Shown here: piece after piece, positions 51,677 to 60,581 of the stretch
Layout: each line of letters opens with the position of its first letter
Numbering within the stretch: position 1 is the first letter of the stretch
Source: Lachnospiraceae bacterium
GTDB lineage: Bacteria > Bacillota > Clostridia > Lachnospirales > Lachnospiraceae
Assembly (NCBI GenBank): GCA_017619615.1
Contig: JAFZRY010000013.1
Location: forward strand, 22,476-86,475
DNA length: 64,000 bases
Direction: 5' to 3'
Translations under genes and position numbers: made by a program
Notes under the pieces: generated by a model
Seen by the model: the letters and a program-made list of their open reading frames with translations, nothing else
Told to the model about the DNA's origin: nothing
Databases searched by the model: none

Positions 51677-53506
51677 ATGAAAATTCTGTTTGTGACCAGC
51701 GAATGTGCCCCCTTCAGCAAATCCGGCGGTCTCGCCGACGTGGCCTTTTCCCTGCCGCCCGCCCTGCAGCGCGCCGGCGAGGAGATCGCCATCGTGACAC
51801 CGCTTTACCGCTGTGTAAAAGACCGTTTCGGGGATCAGCTGCGTTATGTGGCGTCCCCCACTGTCCAGTTGGGCGATTGGAAGACCACCTGCGGCCTGTA
51901 CCGCGGGGACCGCGACGGCGTAACGGTCTGGTTCGTCGAATATGACGACTTCTACGACCGGCCGCGCCTGTACGGCTATGGCGACGACGGCCGCCGCTTC
52001 GCCTTCTTCAGCCGCGCCGTGATCGACCTGCTGCCGTATTACGACTTCCGCCCGGAGATCCTGCACTGCAACGACTGGGAGGCCGCGCCGGCTGTCCTGT
52101 ACCTGAAGAACGACCAGGCCTGGCGCCAGGACCTGCAGGGCATCCGTTCGGTGTACACCATTCACAACATCGCCTACCAGGGCCAGTTCGGTGCCTCGGA
52201 AATGGAATCGACCTTCGCGCTGCCGCCCGGATGGTACGAAGGAGGCCTGGGCTATGAATACCAGGGCCGCCATGACATAAACCTGATGAAAGGCGCCATC
52301 CTGATGGCGGACGCAGTCTCCACCGTATCCGAAACCTATGCCCGCGAGCTGCACAGCCCGGATCTCGGTATGGGACTGGACCAGGTCATGCATATGGTGG
52401 AGCGCAAGACGTACGGCATCCTGAACGGCATTGATATGGATCATTACGACCCGTCGAAGGATCCGCAGATCCCGTATCAGTTCACGGCGGAAAACCTCTC
52501 CGGCAAGGCCGCCTGCAAGGCGTATATCCAGGACAAATTCGGCCTGGCGCGGGAGGCGGAATGGCCGCTGCTCTGTTCGGTGGCGCGGCTGGTGGAACAG
52601 AAAGGCGTCGACCTGATCCGCGCGATCCTTCCCGAACTGATGAAGATGGGCGTGCAGCTCATCGTGTTCGGCCAGGGCGACAAAGAATATGAAGATTATT
52701 TCCACTGGGCCCGCACGCAGTGGCCGGGCCAGCTGGGCTTCTCTACGGAATTCAGCGAAAAGACCGCCAGCGAGATCTTCGCCGGCTCGGACATGTACCT
52801 GATGCCGTCACGCTTCGAACCGTGCGGCCTGTCGCAGATGATGGCCATGCGCTACGGCACGGTCCCGATCGTCCACGAGACCGGCGGCCTGAAGGACTCC
52901 GTCCGGCCGTACAGCGACTTTGACGGCATCGGCGACGGCTTCTCCTTCGTGAGCTACCAGCCGAAAGCCCTGTACCAGGCGGTCCTGGCCGCGGTCAAAC
53001 TGTATTTCGGCGATACGGAGACCTTCGCCCTGCTGCGCGACCGCTGCATGAAGAAGGACTTCTCCTGGACGAAGAGCGCGGGCCGGTATCAGCGGATGTA
53101 CAGCGATATCGTCGAGGAAGGCGCGGACAGCGGCGAACTGTCCTTTATGGATGCTTTCGCGGAACTGAAGGCCGTCTATGAGGAACTGTTCGAAGATTAT
53201 CTAGCGCATCACGGGAGTGAACTGCCGGAGGATTACCGCCGCGTGATCCAGGTCCAGATCACGGGCCGCGGCGCCGGCTTCTTCTACCTGGAATTCACGA
53301 AGCAGGGCGTCAAGGCCGTCCCGTGCGATTACCACGACGCGGACGCCTGGATCGCCGCCAGCTTCGACAACCTGATGGGTATGACGGATGGCAGCGTTTC
53401 GGCCGACAAGCTGTTTATGAACGGACAGCTGAAGGTGATCGGCAACGTGGCAAAAGGCGCTGAACTGCGGCACATCCTGCAGCCGATCCACAAAAAAGAT
53501 AAATGA
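51677..53506 (+). CDS. glgA: glycogen synthase (ADP-glucose, GT5) fused to a C-terminal SCP2-like domain
   Basis: 609 aa, about 120 longer than usual GlgA. Residues 1-485 are a complete GT5 synthase: KSGGLADV at the ADP-glucose loop, TIHNIAYQG, PSRFEPCGLSQM and ETGGLKDSV. From about residue 515 the sequence changes to an SCP2 sterol-transfer-like fold: GAGFFYLEF, DADAWIAASFDNLMGM, then ADKLFMNGQLKVIGN. The fusion is in one frame with no stop. The start is ATG 51677 behind GGAAAAGGAG. The role of the SCP2 part is unknown. No other glg genes lie nearby. Confidence 0.92.
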   Translation: MKILFVTSECAPFSKSGGLADVAFSLPPALQRAGEEIAIVTPLYRCVKDRFGDQLRYVASPTVQLGDWKTTCGLYRGDRDGVTVWFVEYDDFYDRPRLYGYGDDGRRFAFFSRAVIDLLPYYDFRPEILHCNDWEAAPAVLYLKNDQAWRQDLQGIRSVYTIHNIAYQGQFGASEMESTFALPPGWYEGGLGYEYQGRHDINLMKGAILMADAVSTVSETYARELHSPDLGMGLDQVMHMVERKTYGILNGIDMDHYDPSKDPQIPYQFTAENLSGKAACKAYIQDKFGLAREAEWPLLCSVARLVEQKGVDLIRAILPELMKMGVQLIVFGQGDKEYEDYFHWARTQWPGQLGFSTEFSEKTASEIFAGSDMYLMPSRFEPCGLSQMMAMRYGTVPIVHETGGLKDSVRPYSDFDGIGDGFSFVSYQPKALYQAVLAAVKLYFGDTETFALLRDRCMKKDFSWTKSAGRYQRMYSDIVEEGADSGELSFMDAFAELKAVYEELFEDYLAHHGSELPEDYRRVIQVQITGRGAGFFYLEFTKQGVKAVPCDYHDADAWIAASFDNLMGMTDGSVSADKLFMNGQLKVIGNVAKGAELRHILQPIHKKDK

Positions 53507-53556
53507 TCCTGCAATAATTGCCTGACCGCCGGGAGGCGGAGAAAGAAGGAATCAAG

Positions 53557-54267
53557 ATGGAGGAAAGTATCCGGCTCAACAAATATTTAAGCGATTCGGG
53601 CTTCTGTTCCCGCCGCCAGGCCGACAAACTGATCGAAGAAGGCCGCGTCACCGTGGACGGACTGAAAGCGGAACTGGGCCAGCAGGTCCAGGCTTCTTCG
53701 AATGTGTGCGTGGACGGGAAACCGGTGAAGAAGAGGAACCGCCCGGTTCTGCTGGCGGTGAATAAACCCGCCGGAGTCGTCACGACCACGGCCAAGGATG
53801 AACCTGCGAATATCGTGACGTTCGTAGGCTATCCGGAACGGATCTATCCCATCGGCCGCCTGGACAAGGACTCCGAGGGCCTGATCCTGATGACCAATCA
53901 GGGCGAGCTGGCGGATAAGATCGCGCACGCGCGCGGCCGCCATGAGAAGGAATATCTGGTCACGGTAGACAAGGCCGTGAACACGGAATTTGTGGAGAAG
54001 ATGCGCGCCGGCGTCCGCATCGGCAGCACGATGACGCGCCCCTGCCAGGTGACCAAGGTGAGTCGCAACCGCTTCCGCATCATCCTGACGCAGGGCTTAA
54101 ACCGCCAGATCCGCCGCATGTGCGAGGCGCTGGGCTATAAAGTGACGCAGCTGCGCCGCATCCGCATCCTGAACATCACGCTGCAGGATCTGCAGCTCGG
54201 GGAATACCGGGAGATCGTCGGCGAGGAATACGAAGACCTGCTGGCCGCGCTGGGGATGAAAGAATGA
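53557..54267 (+). CDS. 23S rRNA pseudouridine synthase, RluF/RluB type
   Basis: 236 aa. The start is ATG 53557 behind AAAGAAGGA. An N-terminal S4 domain (RLNKYLSDSGFCSRRQADKL) is followed by the RsuA/RluB catalytic domain with GRLDKDSEGLILMTNQG (active Asp) and LNRQIRRMCEALGY. It modifies 23S rRNA; the exact uridine cannot be read, though RluF is closest in form. It overlaps ligA by ATGA (54264-54267). Confidence 0.92.
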   Translation: MEESIRLNKYLSDSGFCSRRQADKLIEEGRVTVDGLKAELGQQVQASSNVCVDGKPVKKRNRPVLLAVNKPAGVVTTTAKDEPANIVTFVGYPERIYPIGRLDKDSEGLILMTNQGELADKIAHARGRHEKEYLVTVDKAVNTEFVEKMRAGVRIGSTMTRPCQVTKVSRNRFRIILTQGLNRQIRRMCEALGYKVTQLRRIRILNITLQDLQLGEYREIVGEEYEDLLAALGMKE

Positions 54268-56228
54268 AGATGCAGAAGATCGAGCGCATGAAGGAGCTCA
54301 TCCCGGTCCTGAACGAGGCGGGACGGGCCTATTACCGGGAAAGCCGGGAGATCATGAGCAACCGCGAATACGACGCGCTGTACGACGAACTGGTCCGCCT
54401 GGAGCAGGAGACCGGCGTCGTCCTGAGCGACAGCCCCACCGTAAAAGTGGGGTATGAGACCGTCTCGAACCTCCCTAAAAAGGCGCATCCGGTCCCGATG
54501 CTGTCCCAGAACAAGACCAAATCCGTGGAGGAACTGCAGAGCTTTCTGGGCTCGCAGACCGGCCTGCTGTCCTGGAAAATGGACGGCCTGACCGTCGTTC
54601 TGACCTATGAGGGCGGCGAAATGCTGGAGGCCGTGACGCGCGGCGACGGCCGTATCGGCGCCATCGTGACCGCGAATGCCCGTGCCTTCCGCAACATCCC
54701 GCGTCAGATCGCCTTCCGGGGCCGCCTGGTCCTGCGCGGCGAAGCCGTGATCACCTATCCGGATTTCGAAGAGATCAACCGCCTCCTGCCCGAAAGCGAG
54801 GCGCAGTATAAGAACCCCCGCAACCTCTGCTCCGGCTCCGTGCTGCAGCTGAACAGCCAGGTGACAGCTGAGCGGCGGGTCCGTTTTTACGCGTTCGCGC
54901 TGGTGGAAGCGGAAGGGATGACCTTTACGCTGCACAGCGAGGAACTGGCCTGGCTGTCGGAAGAAGGTTTCGAGGTTGTTCCGTTCAAGAGCCTGCGGCA
55001 GGAGGAACTGCCCGCCGGCGTGCTGGAATTCAAGAACGCGGTGGCTTCCAATCCCATCCCGTCCGACGGTCTGGTCCTGCTGATGGACGACATCGCGTAC
55101 GGCCGCAGCCTCGGCACGACAGCCAAATACCCGCGCGATTCCATCGCCTTCAAATGGGAGGACGAGACCGCCCGCACGCATCTGACCGGCATCGAATGGA
55201 GCGCTTCGCGTACGGGTCTGATCAACCCGGTGGCGCTGTTCGAACCCGTCGAACTGGAAGGGACCACCGTGTCCCGTGCCAGCGTCCACAACCTGTCCAT
55301 CATGGAGGGCCTGGCGCTGGGCGAGGGCGACGAGATCAGCGTATATAAAGCCAATATGATCATTCCCCAGATCGGGGAGAATTTTACGCGCTCCGGCACC
55401 GTCCGCCCGCCGGTTTTTTGCCCCGTTTGCGGTGCGCCGACCGAGATCCGCGACACGGGCGAGGCCCGCACGCTGTACTGTTCCAATCCGGCATGTCCGG
55501 CCAAGCAGCTCAAAAGTTTTGAACTGTTCGTGAGCCGCAATGCGATCAATATCGAAGGCCTTTCCGAAGCCACGCTGGAGGAGTTCCTGAGCGCCGGCAT
55601 CGTGAAAAGCTACGCGGACCTGTTCCGCCTGGCGGAGCACCGCGACCAGATCGTGACGCGCGAAGGCTTCGGCGAAAAGAGCTGGCAGAAACTGTGCGAT
55701 GCGGCGGAAAAAGCGCGGCACACCACGCTGACCCGCCTGCTGGCCGCCCTGGGTATCAGCCAGGTGGGCACGGCAACGGCACGCCTGCTGAGCCGGTATT
55801 TCAGGGACGATATTGAGGCCTTGCGGCAGGCTTCCGAAGAAGAACTCTGCCAGATCGAAGGCATCGGCGACGTCACGGCCGCCGGGATCCGCGCCTGGTT
55901 CTCCGACGCGGAGAATGCGCGTCAGCTGGACGAACTGCTGACCGTCCTTGAGATGGAAAAAACGGAGGACAGCGGCACGGAGCAGGATCTGGACGGCCTG
56001 ACCTTCGTCATCACCGGATCCCTGACCCATTTCCCCAACCGCGATGCCCTGAAAACGGAGATTGAAAAGCGCGGCGGCAAAGTCAGCGGTTCCGTTTCCG
56101 CCAAAACCACCGCCCTGATCAATAACGACGCAGCCTCGAATTCTACCAAAAATAAAACCGCGCAGAAATTCGGCGTCCCGGTCCTGACCGAAGACGAGTT
56201 CCTGCAGAAATACTCGTTCGAAGCATAA
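54264..56228 (+). CDS. ligA: NAD-dependent DNA ligase LigA
   Basis: 654 aa, full length. The nucleotidyltransferase lysine is in SWKMDGLT (KxDG, about residue 105). An OB fold, a four-cysteine zinc finger (CPVC...CSNPAC), helix-hairpin-helix repeats, and a C-terminal BRCT domain (LTFVITGSLTHFPNRDAL) follow. It seals nicks in replication and repair. It is translationally coupled to the pseudouridine synthase, an unusual partner, whereas pcrA often precedes ligA in Firmicutes. Confidence 0.97.
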   Translation: MKMQKIERMKELIPVLNEAGRAYYRESREIMSNREYDALYDELVRLEQETGVVLSDSPTVKVGYETVSNLPKKAHPVPMLSQNKTKSVEELQSFLGSQTGLLSWKMDGLTVVLTYEGGEMLEAVTRGDGRIGAIVTANARAFRNIPRQIAFRGRLVLRGEAVITYPDFEEINRLLPESEAQYKNPRNLCSGSVLQLNSQVTAERRVRFYAFALVEAEGMTFTLHSEELAWLSEEGFEVVPFKSLRQEELPAGVLEFKNAVASNPIPSDGLVLLMDDIAYGRSLGTTAKYPRDSIAFKWEDETARTHLTGIEWSASRTGLINPVALFEPVELEGTTVSRASVHNLSIMEGLALGEGDEISVYKANMIIPQIGENFTRSGTVRPPVFCPVCGAPTEIRDTGEARTLYCSNPACPAKQLKSFELFVSRNAINIEGLSEATLEEFLSAGIVKSYADLFRLAEHRDQIVTREGFGEKSWQKLCDAAEKARHTTLTRLLAALGISQVGTATARLLSRYFRDDIEALRQASEEELCQIEGIGDVTAAGIRAWFSDAENARQLDELLTVLEMEKTEDSGTEQDLDGLTFVITGSLTHFPNRDALKTEIEKRGGKVSGSVSAKTTALINNDAASNSTKNKTAQKFGVPVLTEDEFLQKYSFEA

Positions 56229-56237
56229 GGAGCTCCC

Positions 56238-57113
56238 ATGCGCTACGAAGGCCAGATCTACCGCCCGCCCAGCGAGGCGTACAGTTATATCCTGCAGGTG
56301 ACCGTCGGCTGCAGCCACAACGCCTGCACATTCTGCAACATGTACCTGGAGAAGCAGTTCCGCATCCGGCCGCTTCAGGAAGTGCTGGAGGACCTGGCCA
56401 TGGCCCGCCGCGCCTACCGGTACGTGCAGCGCGTCTTCCTCGCGGACGGCGATGCGCTGATCGTGAAGACCGAAACACTGCTGGCCATCATGGAAACTAT
56501 CCACCGACTTTTCCCAGAGTGCGAGCGCATCACCAGTTACGCCTCCGCCCGCGACCTGCTCCTGAAATCGCCGGAAGAATTGCGCACGCTGCAGCAGGCC
56601 GGCCTGGACATGATCTATCTGGGCCTCGAATCGGGCAGCGAGCGGATCCTGAAGAAAATCAACAAAGGCGTCACAGTGGAAGAGACCATCGAGGGCTGCC
56701 TCAAGGCAAAAGCCGCCGGCATCCGCCTCTCCATCACCCAGATCACGGGCCTGGACGGGCAGGACGGCATGGAGGAAAACGCCGTGGAATCCGCGCACGC
56801 CCTGTCCCGCATCAACCCCGAATACATCGGCCTGATGACGCTGACCTTGCGCCGCGGCACGAAAATGACCGCGGACATGGAAAAAGGCCTCTTCAAACGC
56901 CTGACCCCGAAGCAGATCGTGGAAGAGATGCGCATGCTGGTCGCGGCACTCGACAGCGAAGGCAGCGTCCTCCGCTCCAACCACATCTCCAACTACGTGC
57001 AGCTGAAAGGGACCATGAACCGCGATAAGGACGCCATGCTGACGCAGCTGGACCGCGCGCTCGCGAGCGGCCGGCTGGAAAACGAGTACATCGAGTACCT
57101 CGAAAACATCTGA
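56238..57113 (+). CDS. radical SAM protein
   Basis: 291 aa. The iron-sulfur motif is GCSHNACTFCNMY, a CX4CX2C variant seen in one COG1032-like subgroup. A TIM-barrel core follows (GLDMIYLGLESGSERILKKI, KAAGIRLSITQI). There is no B12-binding domain. The reaction is unknown. The start is ATG 56238 behind AAGGAG, 9 bp after ligA, so it is probably co-transcribed. No terminator is evident before the next promoter. Confidence 0.88.
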   Translation: MRYEGQIYRPPSEAYSYILQVTVGCSHNACTFCNMYLEKQFRIRPLQEVLEDLAMARRAYRYVQRVFLADGDALIVKTETLLAIMETIHRLFPECERITSYASARDLLLKSPEELRTLQQAGLDMIYLGLESGSERILKKINKGVTVEETIEGCLKAKAAGIRLSITQITGLDGQDGMEENAVESAHALSRINPEYIGLMTLTLRRGTKMTADMEKGLFKRLTPKQIVEEMRMLVAALDSEGSVLRSNHISNYVQLKGTMNRDKDAMLTQLDRALASGRLENEYIEYLENI

Positions 57114-57164
57114 AAAGCCCGTCCGGACCTTAAAAATCCTTTGCGGCGGCAGGCAAAATACTGC

Positions 57165-57193
57165 TTTACATTTGCCGTCATATGTTGTAAAAT
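57165..57193 (+). promoter_or_regulatory. promoter of the EF-G-like gene
   Basis: TTTACA (57165-57170), 17-bp spacer, TAAAAT (57188-57193). Confidence 0.6.
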
Positions 57194-57254
57194 ACTTTTT
57201 CGGCGAACACACTATGCGTGAAGAACGTCTATCATATGAGGAGGAATCATTTCT

Positions 57255-59348
57255 ATGAAAGTGTATGCAAGCAAGGACATCCGCAACGTAGCCGTGCTGG
57301 GTCACGGGGGAGCCGGCAAGTCCACCCTGATGGAAGCCGCCGCCTATGTTACCGGTGTCATTTCCCGCATGGGCAAGGTCACGGACGGCACCACCATCTC
57401 TGACTTTGATAAGGAAGAACAGAAGCGCACGTTCTCGATCAGCACCGCCCTCATCCCCATCGAGTGGGAAGGCAAGAAGATCAACTTCCTGGATACGCCC
57501 GGCTACTTCGACTTCGTCGGTGAAGCGGAAGAGGCCGTCAGCGCCGCCGACGCCGCGGTCATCGTGGTGAACGGAAAGGCCGGCGTGCAGGTCGGCGTGT
57601 ACAAGGCCTGGCAGCTCTGCGAAAAGGCCGGCATCCCGCGCCTGTTCTTCGTCACCAACATGGATGATGAAAACGCGAACTACGCCCGCGTCTGCGAAGA
57701 CCTCAAGGAAGCCTTCGGCAACCGCGTGGCCCCGTTCCAGGTCCCGATCCGCGAGAACGACAAGTTCGTCGGTTTCGTGAACGTGCCCAAGATGACCGCC
57801 CGCAAATTCACCGGTTCCAAAGGCGAGTATGCGGAATGCCCCATCCCCGGCGACGTGCAGGATATGCTGGACGAAACGCACGGCCAGCTGATGGAAGCGG
57901 TCGCGGAGACCGATGAAGAGCTCATGGAGCGCTACTTCGAAGGCGACGAATTCACCCCCGAAGAAATCTCCACCGCCCTGAACAACAGCGTATCCGCCGG
58001 CGACCTGGTCCCCGTCCTGATGGGCTCCGGTCTGAACGGCTACGGCGTGCGCGTCCTGCTGCACGACATCGACAAGTACTTCCCGGATCCGACCATGCGG
58101 AAGATCAGCGGCACCAACGTGAAGACGGACGAAGAATTCACCGCGGATTACGACGAATCCAAGGCCCCGACCGCGAAGGTCTTCAAGACCCTCATCGATC
58201 CGTTCCTGGGCAAGTATTCCTACATCAAGGTCTGCTCCGGCGTCCTGAAGGCCGACACCGTCATGTACAACGTCCAGAAAGAGACCGAAGAAAAAGTCTC
58301 CCGCCTGTACCTGATGCGCGGCAAGGAAGCCATGGAAGTGCCGGAACTGCACGCGGGCGATATCGGCGCCATCGCGAAGATGATGTCCGCCGCCACCGGC
58401 GACAGCCTCGCCTCCAAGGCCGAGCCCATCGCGTACCCGCTGCCGGAGATCTCCAAGCCTTACACCTACCAGGCCTACCGCGGCGTGAACAAGGGCGACG
58501 AAGACAAGATCGCGACCTCCCTGGCCAAGCTGATGGAAGAAGACCTGACCTTAAAGACCGTTAACGACAAGGAAAACCGCCAGCTCCTGATCTACGGCAT
58601 CGGCGACCAGCAGCTGGAAGTCGTGATGAGCAAGCTGGAGTCCCGCTACAAAGTCAAGGCTGAACTGTACAAGCCGAAGGTAGCGTTCCGCGAGACCATC
58701 CGCGGCTCCGTTAAAGTCCAGGGCAAGCATAAGAAACAGTCCGGCGGTCACGGCCAGTACGGCGACGTCGTCATCGAATTCGAGCCGAGCGGCGATCTGG
58801 AGACCCCTTACATCTTCGAAGAGAAGATCGTGGGCGGCGTGGTTCCGAAGAACTACTTCCCGGCCGTGGAAAAGGGCATCCAGGAAATGGTCGTGAAGGG
58901 CCCGCTGGCCGGTTATCCCATCGTGGGTCTGAAGGCCACGCTGGTATTCGGTTCCTACCACGCGGTAGACTCCTCCGAAATGGCGTTCAAGCTGGCCACC
59001 CACCTGGCGGTCAAGAACTGCTTCGCGGACAAGGCTTCCCGCCCTGTCCTGCTGGAGCCGATCGCTTCCGTGAAGGTCACCGTTCCGGATAAGTTCACCG
59101 GCGACGTGATGGGCGACATGAACAAGCGCCGCGGCCGTGTGCTGGGCATGAACCCGGACCACAAGGGCAATCAGATCATCGAAGCCGACTGCCCGATGTC
59201 CGAGCTGTACGGCTACAACACCGACCTGCGGTCCATGACCGGCGGCATCGGAAGCTTCACCTACGAATTCAGCCGTTACGAGCAGGCTCCTCAGGAAGTT
59301 CAGGACAAGGAAATCGCCGAACGGGCGGCCGAGCAGGAAGAAGAGTAA
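57255..59348 (+). CDS. elongation factor G-like GTPase (EF-G paralogue)
   Basis: 697 aa. G1 is GHGGAGKST, G3 is DTPGYFDF, and G4 is TNMDDENANY in place of canonical NKMD. All EF-G domains are present, ending with the domain V sequence DMNKRRGRVLGMNP. This is the divergent EF-G paralogue type of Clostridia, not the str-operon fusA. Its function may be ribosome recycling or rescue. The start is ATG 57255 behind GAGGAGGAATC. It has its own promoter and terminator. Confidence 0.92.
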   Translation: MKVYASKDIRNVAVLGHGGAGKSTLMEAAAYVTGVISRMGKVTDGTTISDFDKEEQKRTFSISTALIPIEWEGKKINFLDTPGYFDFVGEAEEAVSAADAAVIVVNGKAGVQVGVYKAWQLCEKAGIPRLFFVTNMDDENANYARVCEDLKEAFGNRVAPFQVPIRENDKFVGFVNVPKMTARKFTGSKGEYAECPIPGDVQDMLDETHGQLMEAVAETDEELMERYFEGDEFTPEEISTALNNSVSAGDLVPVLMGSGLNGYGVRVLLHDIDKYFPDPTMRKISGTNVKTDEEFTADYDESKAPTAKVFKTLIDPFLGKYSYIKVCSGVLKADTVMYNVQKETEEKVSRLYLMRGKEAMEVPELHAGDIGAIAKMMSAATGDSLASKAEPIAYPLPEISKPYTYQAYRGVNKGDEDKIATSLAKLMEEDLTLKTVNDKENRQLLIYGIGDQQLEVVMSKLESRYKVKAELYKPKVAFRETIRGSVKVQGKHKKQSGGHGQYGDVVIEFEPSGDLETPYIFEEKIVGGVVPKNYFPAVEKGIQEMVVKGPLAGYPIVGLKATLVFGSYHAVDSSEMAFKLATHLAVKNCFADKASRPVLLEPIASVKVTVPDKFTGDVMGDMNKRRGRVLGMNPDHKGNQIIEADCPMSELYGYNTDLRSMTGGIGSFTYEFSRYEQAPQEVQDKEIAERAAEQEEE

Positions 59349-59356
59349 TACACCGG

Positions 59357-59385
59357 AAAGAGTGCGGGAGACCGCACTCTTTTTA
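59357..59385 (+). terminator. terminator of the EF-G-like gene
   Basis: AAAGAGTGCGG and CCGCACTCTTT, loop GAGA, then TTTTT. Confidence 0.9.
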
Positions 59386-59428
59386 TATGTCCCGGAGCGG
59401 TATAATTTATTTATATGGCTCCGACGGC

Positions 59429-59456
59429 TTGACACCTATTTTCTTTCTGTTATAGT
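59429..59456 (+). promoter_or_regulatory. promoter of the hydroxyacid dehydrogenase gene
   Basis: TTGACA (59429-59434), 16-bp spacer, TATAGT (59451-59456). Confidence 0.6.
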
Positions 59457-59510
59457 GATATATAGAAATTGTTATTCCGTGACAAATAAATAAAATAACG
59501 GAGGAATGCC

Positions 59511-60452
59511 ATGAAGTGCTTAATCATCGACAATGTGGATGCCCACATCGCACAGGAACTGGGACAGTACATGACGGTGGATACCGTTCTCCTGCCCTCT
59601 AAGGAAGAACTGGCTGAGATCATCGCACCCTACGACGTGCTGATCATGCGTGTAGATCCGCAGATCGACCGCCATATCCTGGAAGCGGCCAAGAACCTGA
59701 AATTCATCGGTGTCTGCTCGGTAGGTCTGAACCACATTGACATGAACGCCGCCAAGGAACTGGGCATCACCGTCCAGAACGCGCCCGGCTTAAACAGCAA
59801 CGCCGTGGCGGAACTGACCATCTGCAAGATGCTGGAACTGGCCCGCGACACCATCACGGCCAACAACGACGTGAAGATCCGTCACGAATGGGACAAGTAC
59901 AAATTCATGGGCCGCGAGCTGCGCGGCAAGACCGTCGGCATCCTGGGCTTCGGCCGCATCGGCCAGCGCGTCGGTTTCCTGGCCCGCGCCTTCGGTATGA
60001 AGGTCCTGGCGTACGACCCTTATCTGCCGGATGAAGTGTTCGCAGCCAACGAAGCGGAAGGCACCCGTACCGACGTGTTCCACGTTCTGCACAACGCCGA
60101 TTTCGTCACCATCCATGTTCCGCTTACCGATGAGACCCGCAACCTGGTCTGCAAAGAGCAGATCGAAAAGATGAAAGACGGCGCCGTCGTTATCAACATG
60201 AGCCGCGGCTACATCTGCAACGAGCACGACGTGTACGAAGCCCTGGTCAGCGGCAAGCTGGGCGGCTACGGCGCGGACGTCATGGAGAACGAGCTGGACG
60301 GCGACGGCGATCCCAACAACTTCGTCTCCCCGCTGTTCGACTGCGAAAAATTCGTGGTCTCGCCGCACGCCGGCGCGCAGACCGTGGACGCGGCCTATGA
60401 CATCGGCCAGTTCATCATCGGCAAGTGCAAAGCGGCCCTGAATCTGGAGTGA
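59511..60452 (+). CDS. D-2-hydroxyacid dehydrogenase (NAD-dependent), phosphoglycerate dehydrogenase-like
   Basis: 313 aa. The Rossmann motif is GILGFGRIGQRVG. The catalytic Arg lies in the NMSRGYICNEHDV region. The catalytic His is in VSPHAGAQT. The short length without an ACT domain fits the SerA-short or general 2-hydroxyacid group; substrate undetermined. The start is ATG 59511 behind ACGGAGGAATGCC. It is a single gene with promoter and terminator. Confidence 0.9.
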   Translation: MKCLIIDNVDAHIAQELGQYMTVDTVLLPSKEELAEIIAPYDVLIMRVDPQIDRHILEAAKNLKFIGVCSVGLNHIDMNAAKELGITVQNAPGLNSNAVAELTICKMLELARDTITANNDVKIRHEWDKYKFMGRELRGKTVGILGFGRIGQRVGFLARAFGMKVLAYDPYLPDEVFAANEAEGTRTDVFHVLHNADFVTIHVPLTDETRNLVCKEQIEKMKDGAVVINMSRGYICNEHDVYEALVSGKLGGYGADVMENELDGDGDPNNFVSPLFDCEKFVVSPHAGAQTVDAAYDIGQFIIGKCKAALNLE

Positions 60453-60473
60453 TCCGCTTGGCCCCTATCCCTG

Positions 60474-60499
60474 AAAGGACGGCTCCGGCCGTCCTTTTT
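60474..60499 (+). terminator. terminator of the hydroxyacid dehydrogenase gene
   Basis: AAAGGACGG and CCGTCCTTT with loop CTCCGG, followed by TTTTTG. Confidence 0.9.
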
Positions 60500-60512
60500 G
60501 GTGCGATTTTCC

Positions 60513-60541
60513 TTGACAAATCCGGCGGAAAGCGTGAAAAT
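60513..60541 (+). promoter_or_regulatory. leuS promoter
   Basis: A perfect TTGACA (60513-60518) is followed 17 bp later by GAAAAT (60536-60541); the AT-rich AAATAT two bases further is an alternative -10. The leader is at most about 40 nt, too short for a T-box. Confidence 0.45.
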
Positions 60542-60581
60542 ATATGGGAGTTTTTGCAAATATAAGGAAAGGAAGATCATC

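Noticed and set aside
54135-58352. Very long open frame (over 1,400 codons) on the minus strand
   Set aside because: It is antisense to ligA, the radical SAM gene and the EF-G-like gene, has no ribosome site or domain, and arises from GC-rich codon bias. The same holds for other long antisense frames, for example at 22289-25444 and 60465-63299.
60500-60581. Possible T-box riboswitch before leuS
   Set aside because: The leader is too short and has no AGGGTGGNACCGCG-type T-box sequence.
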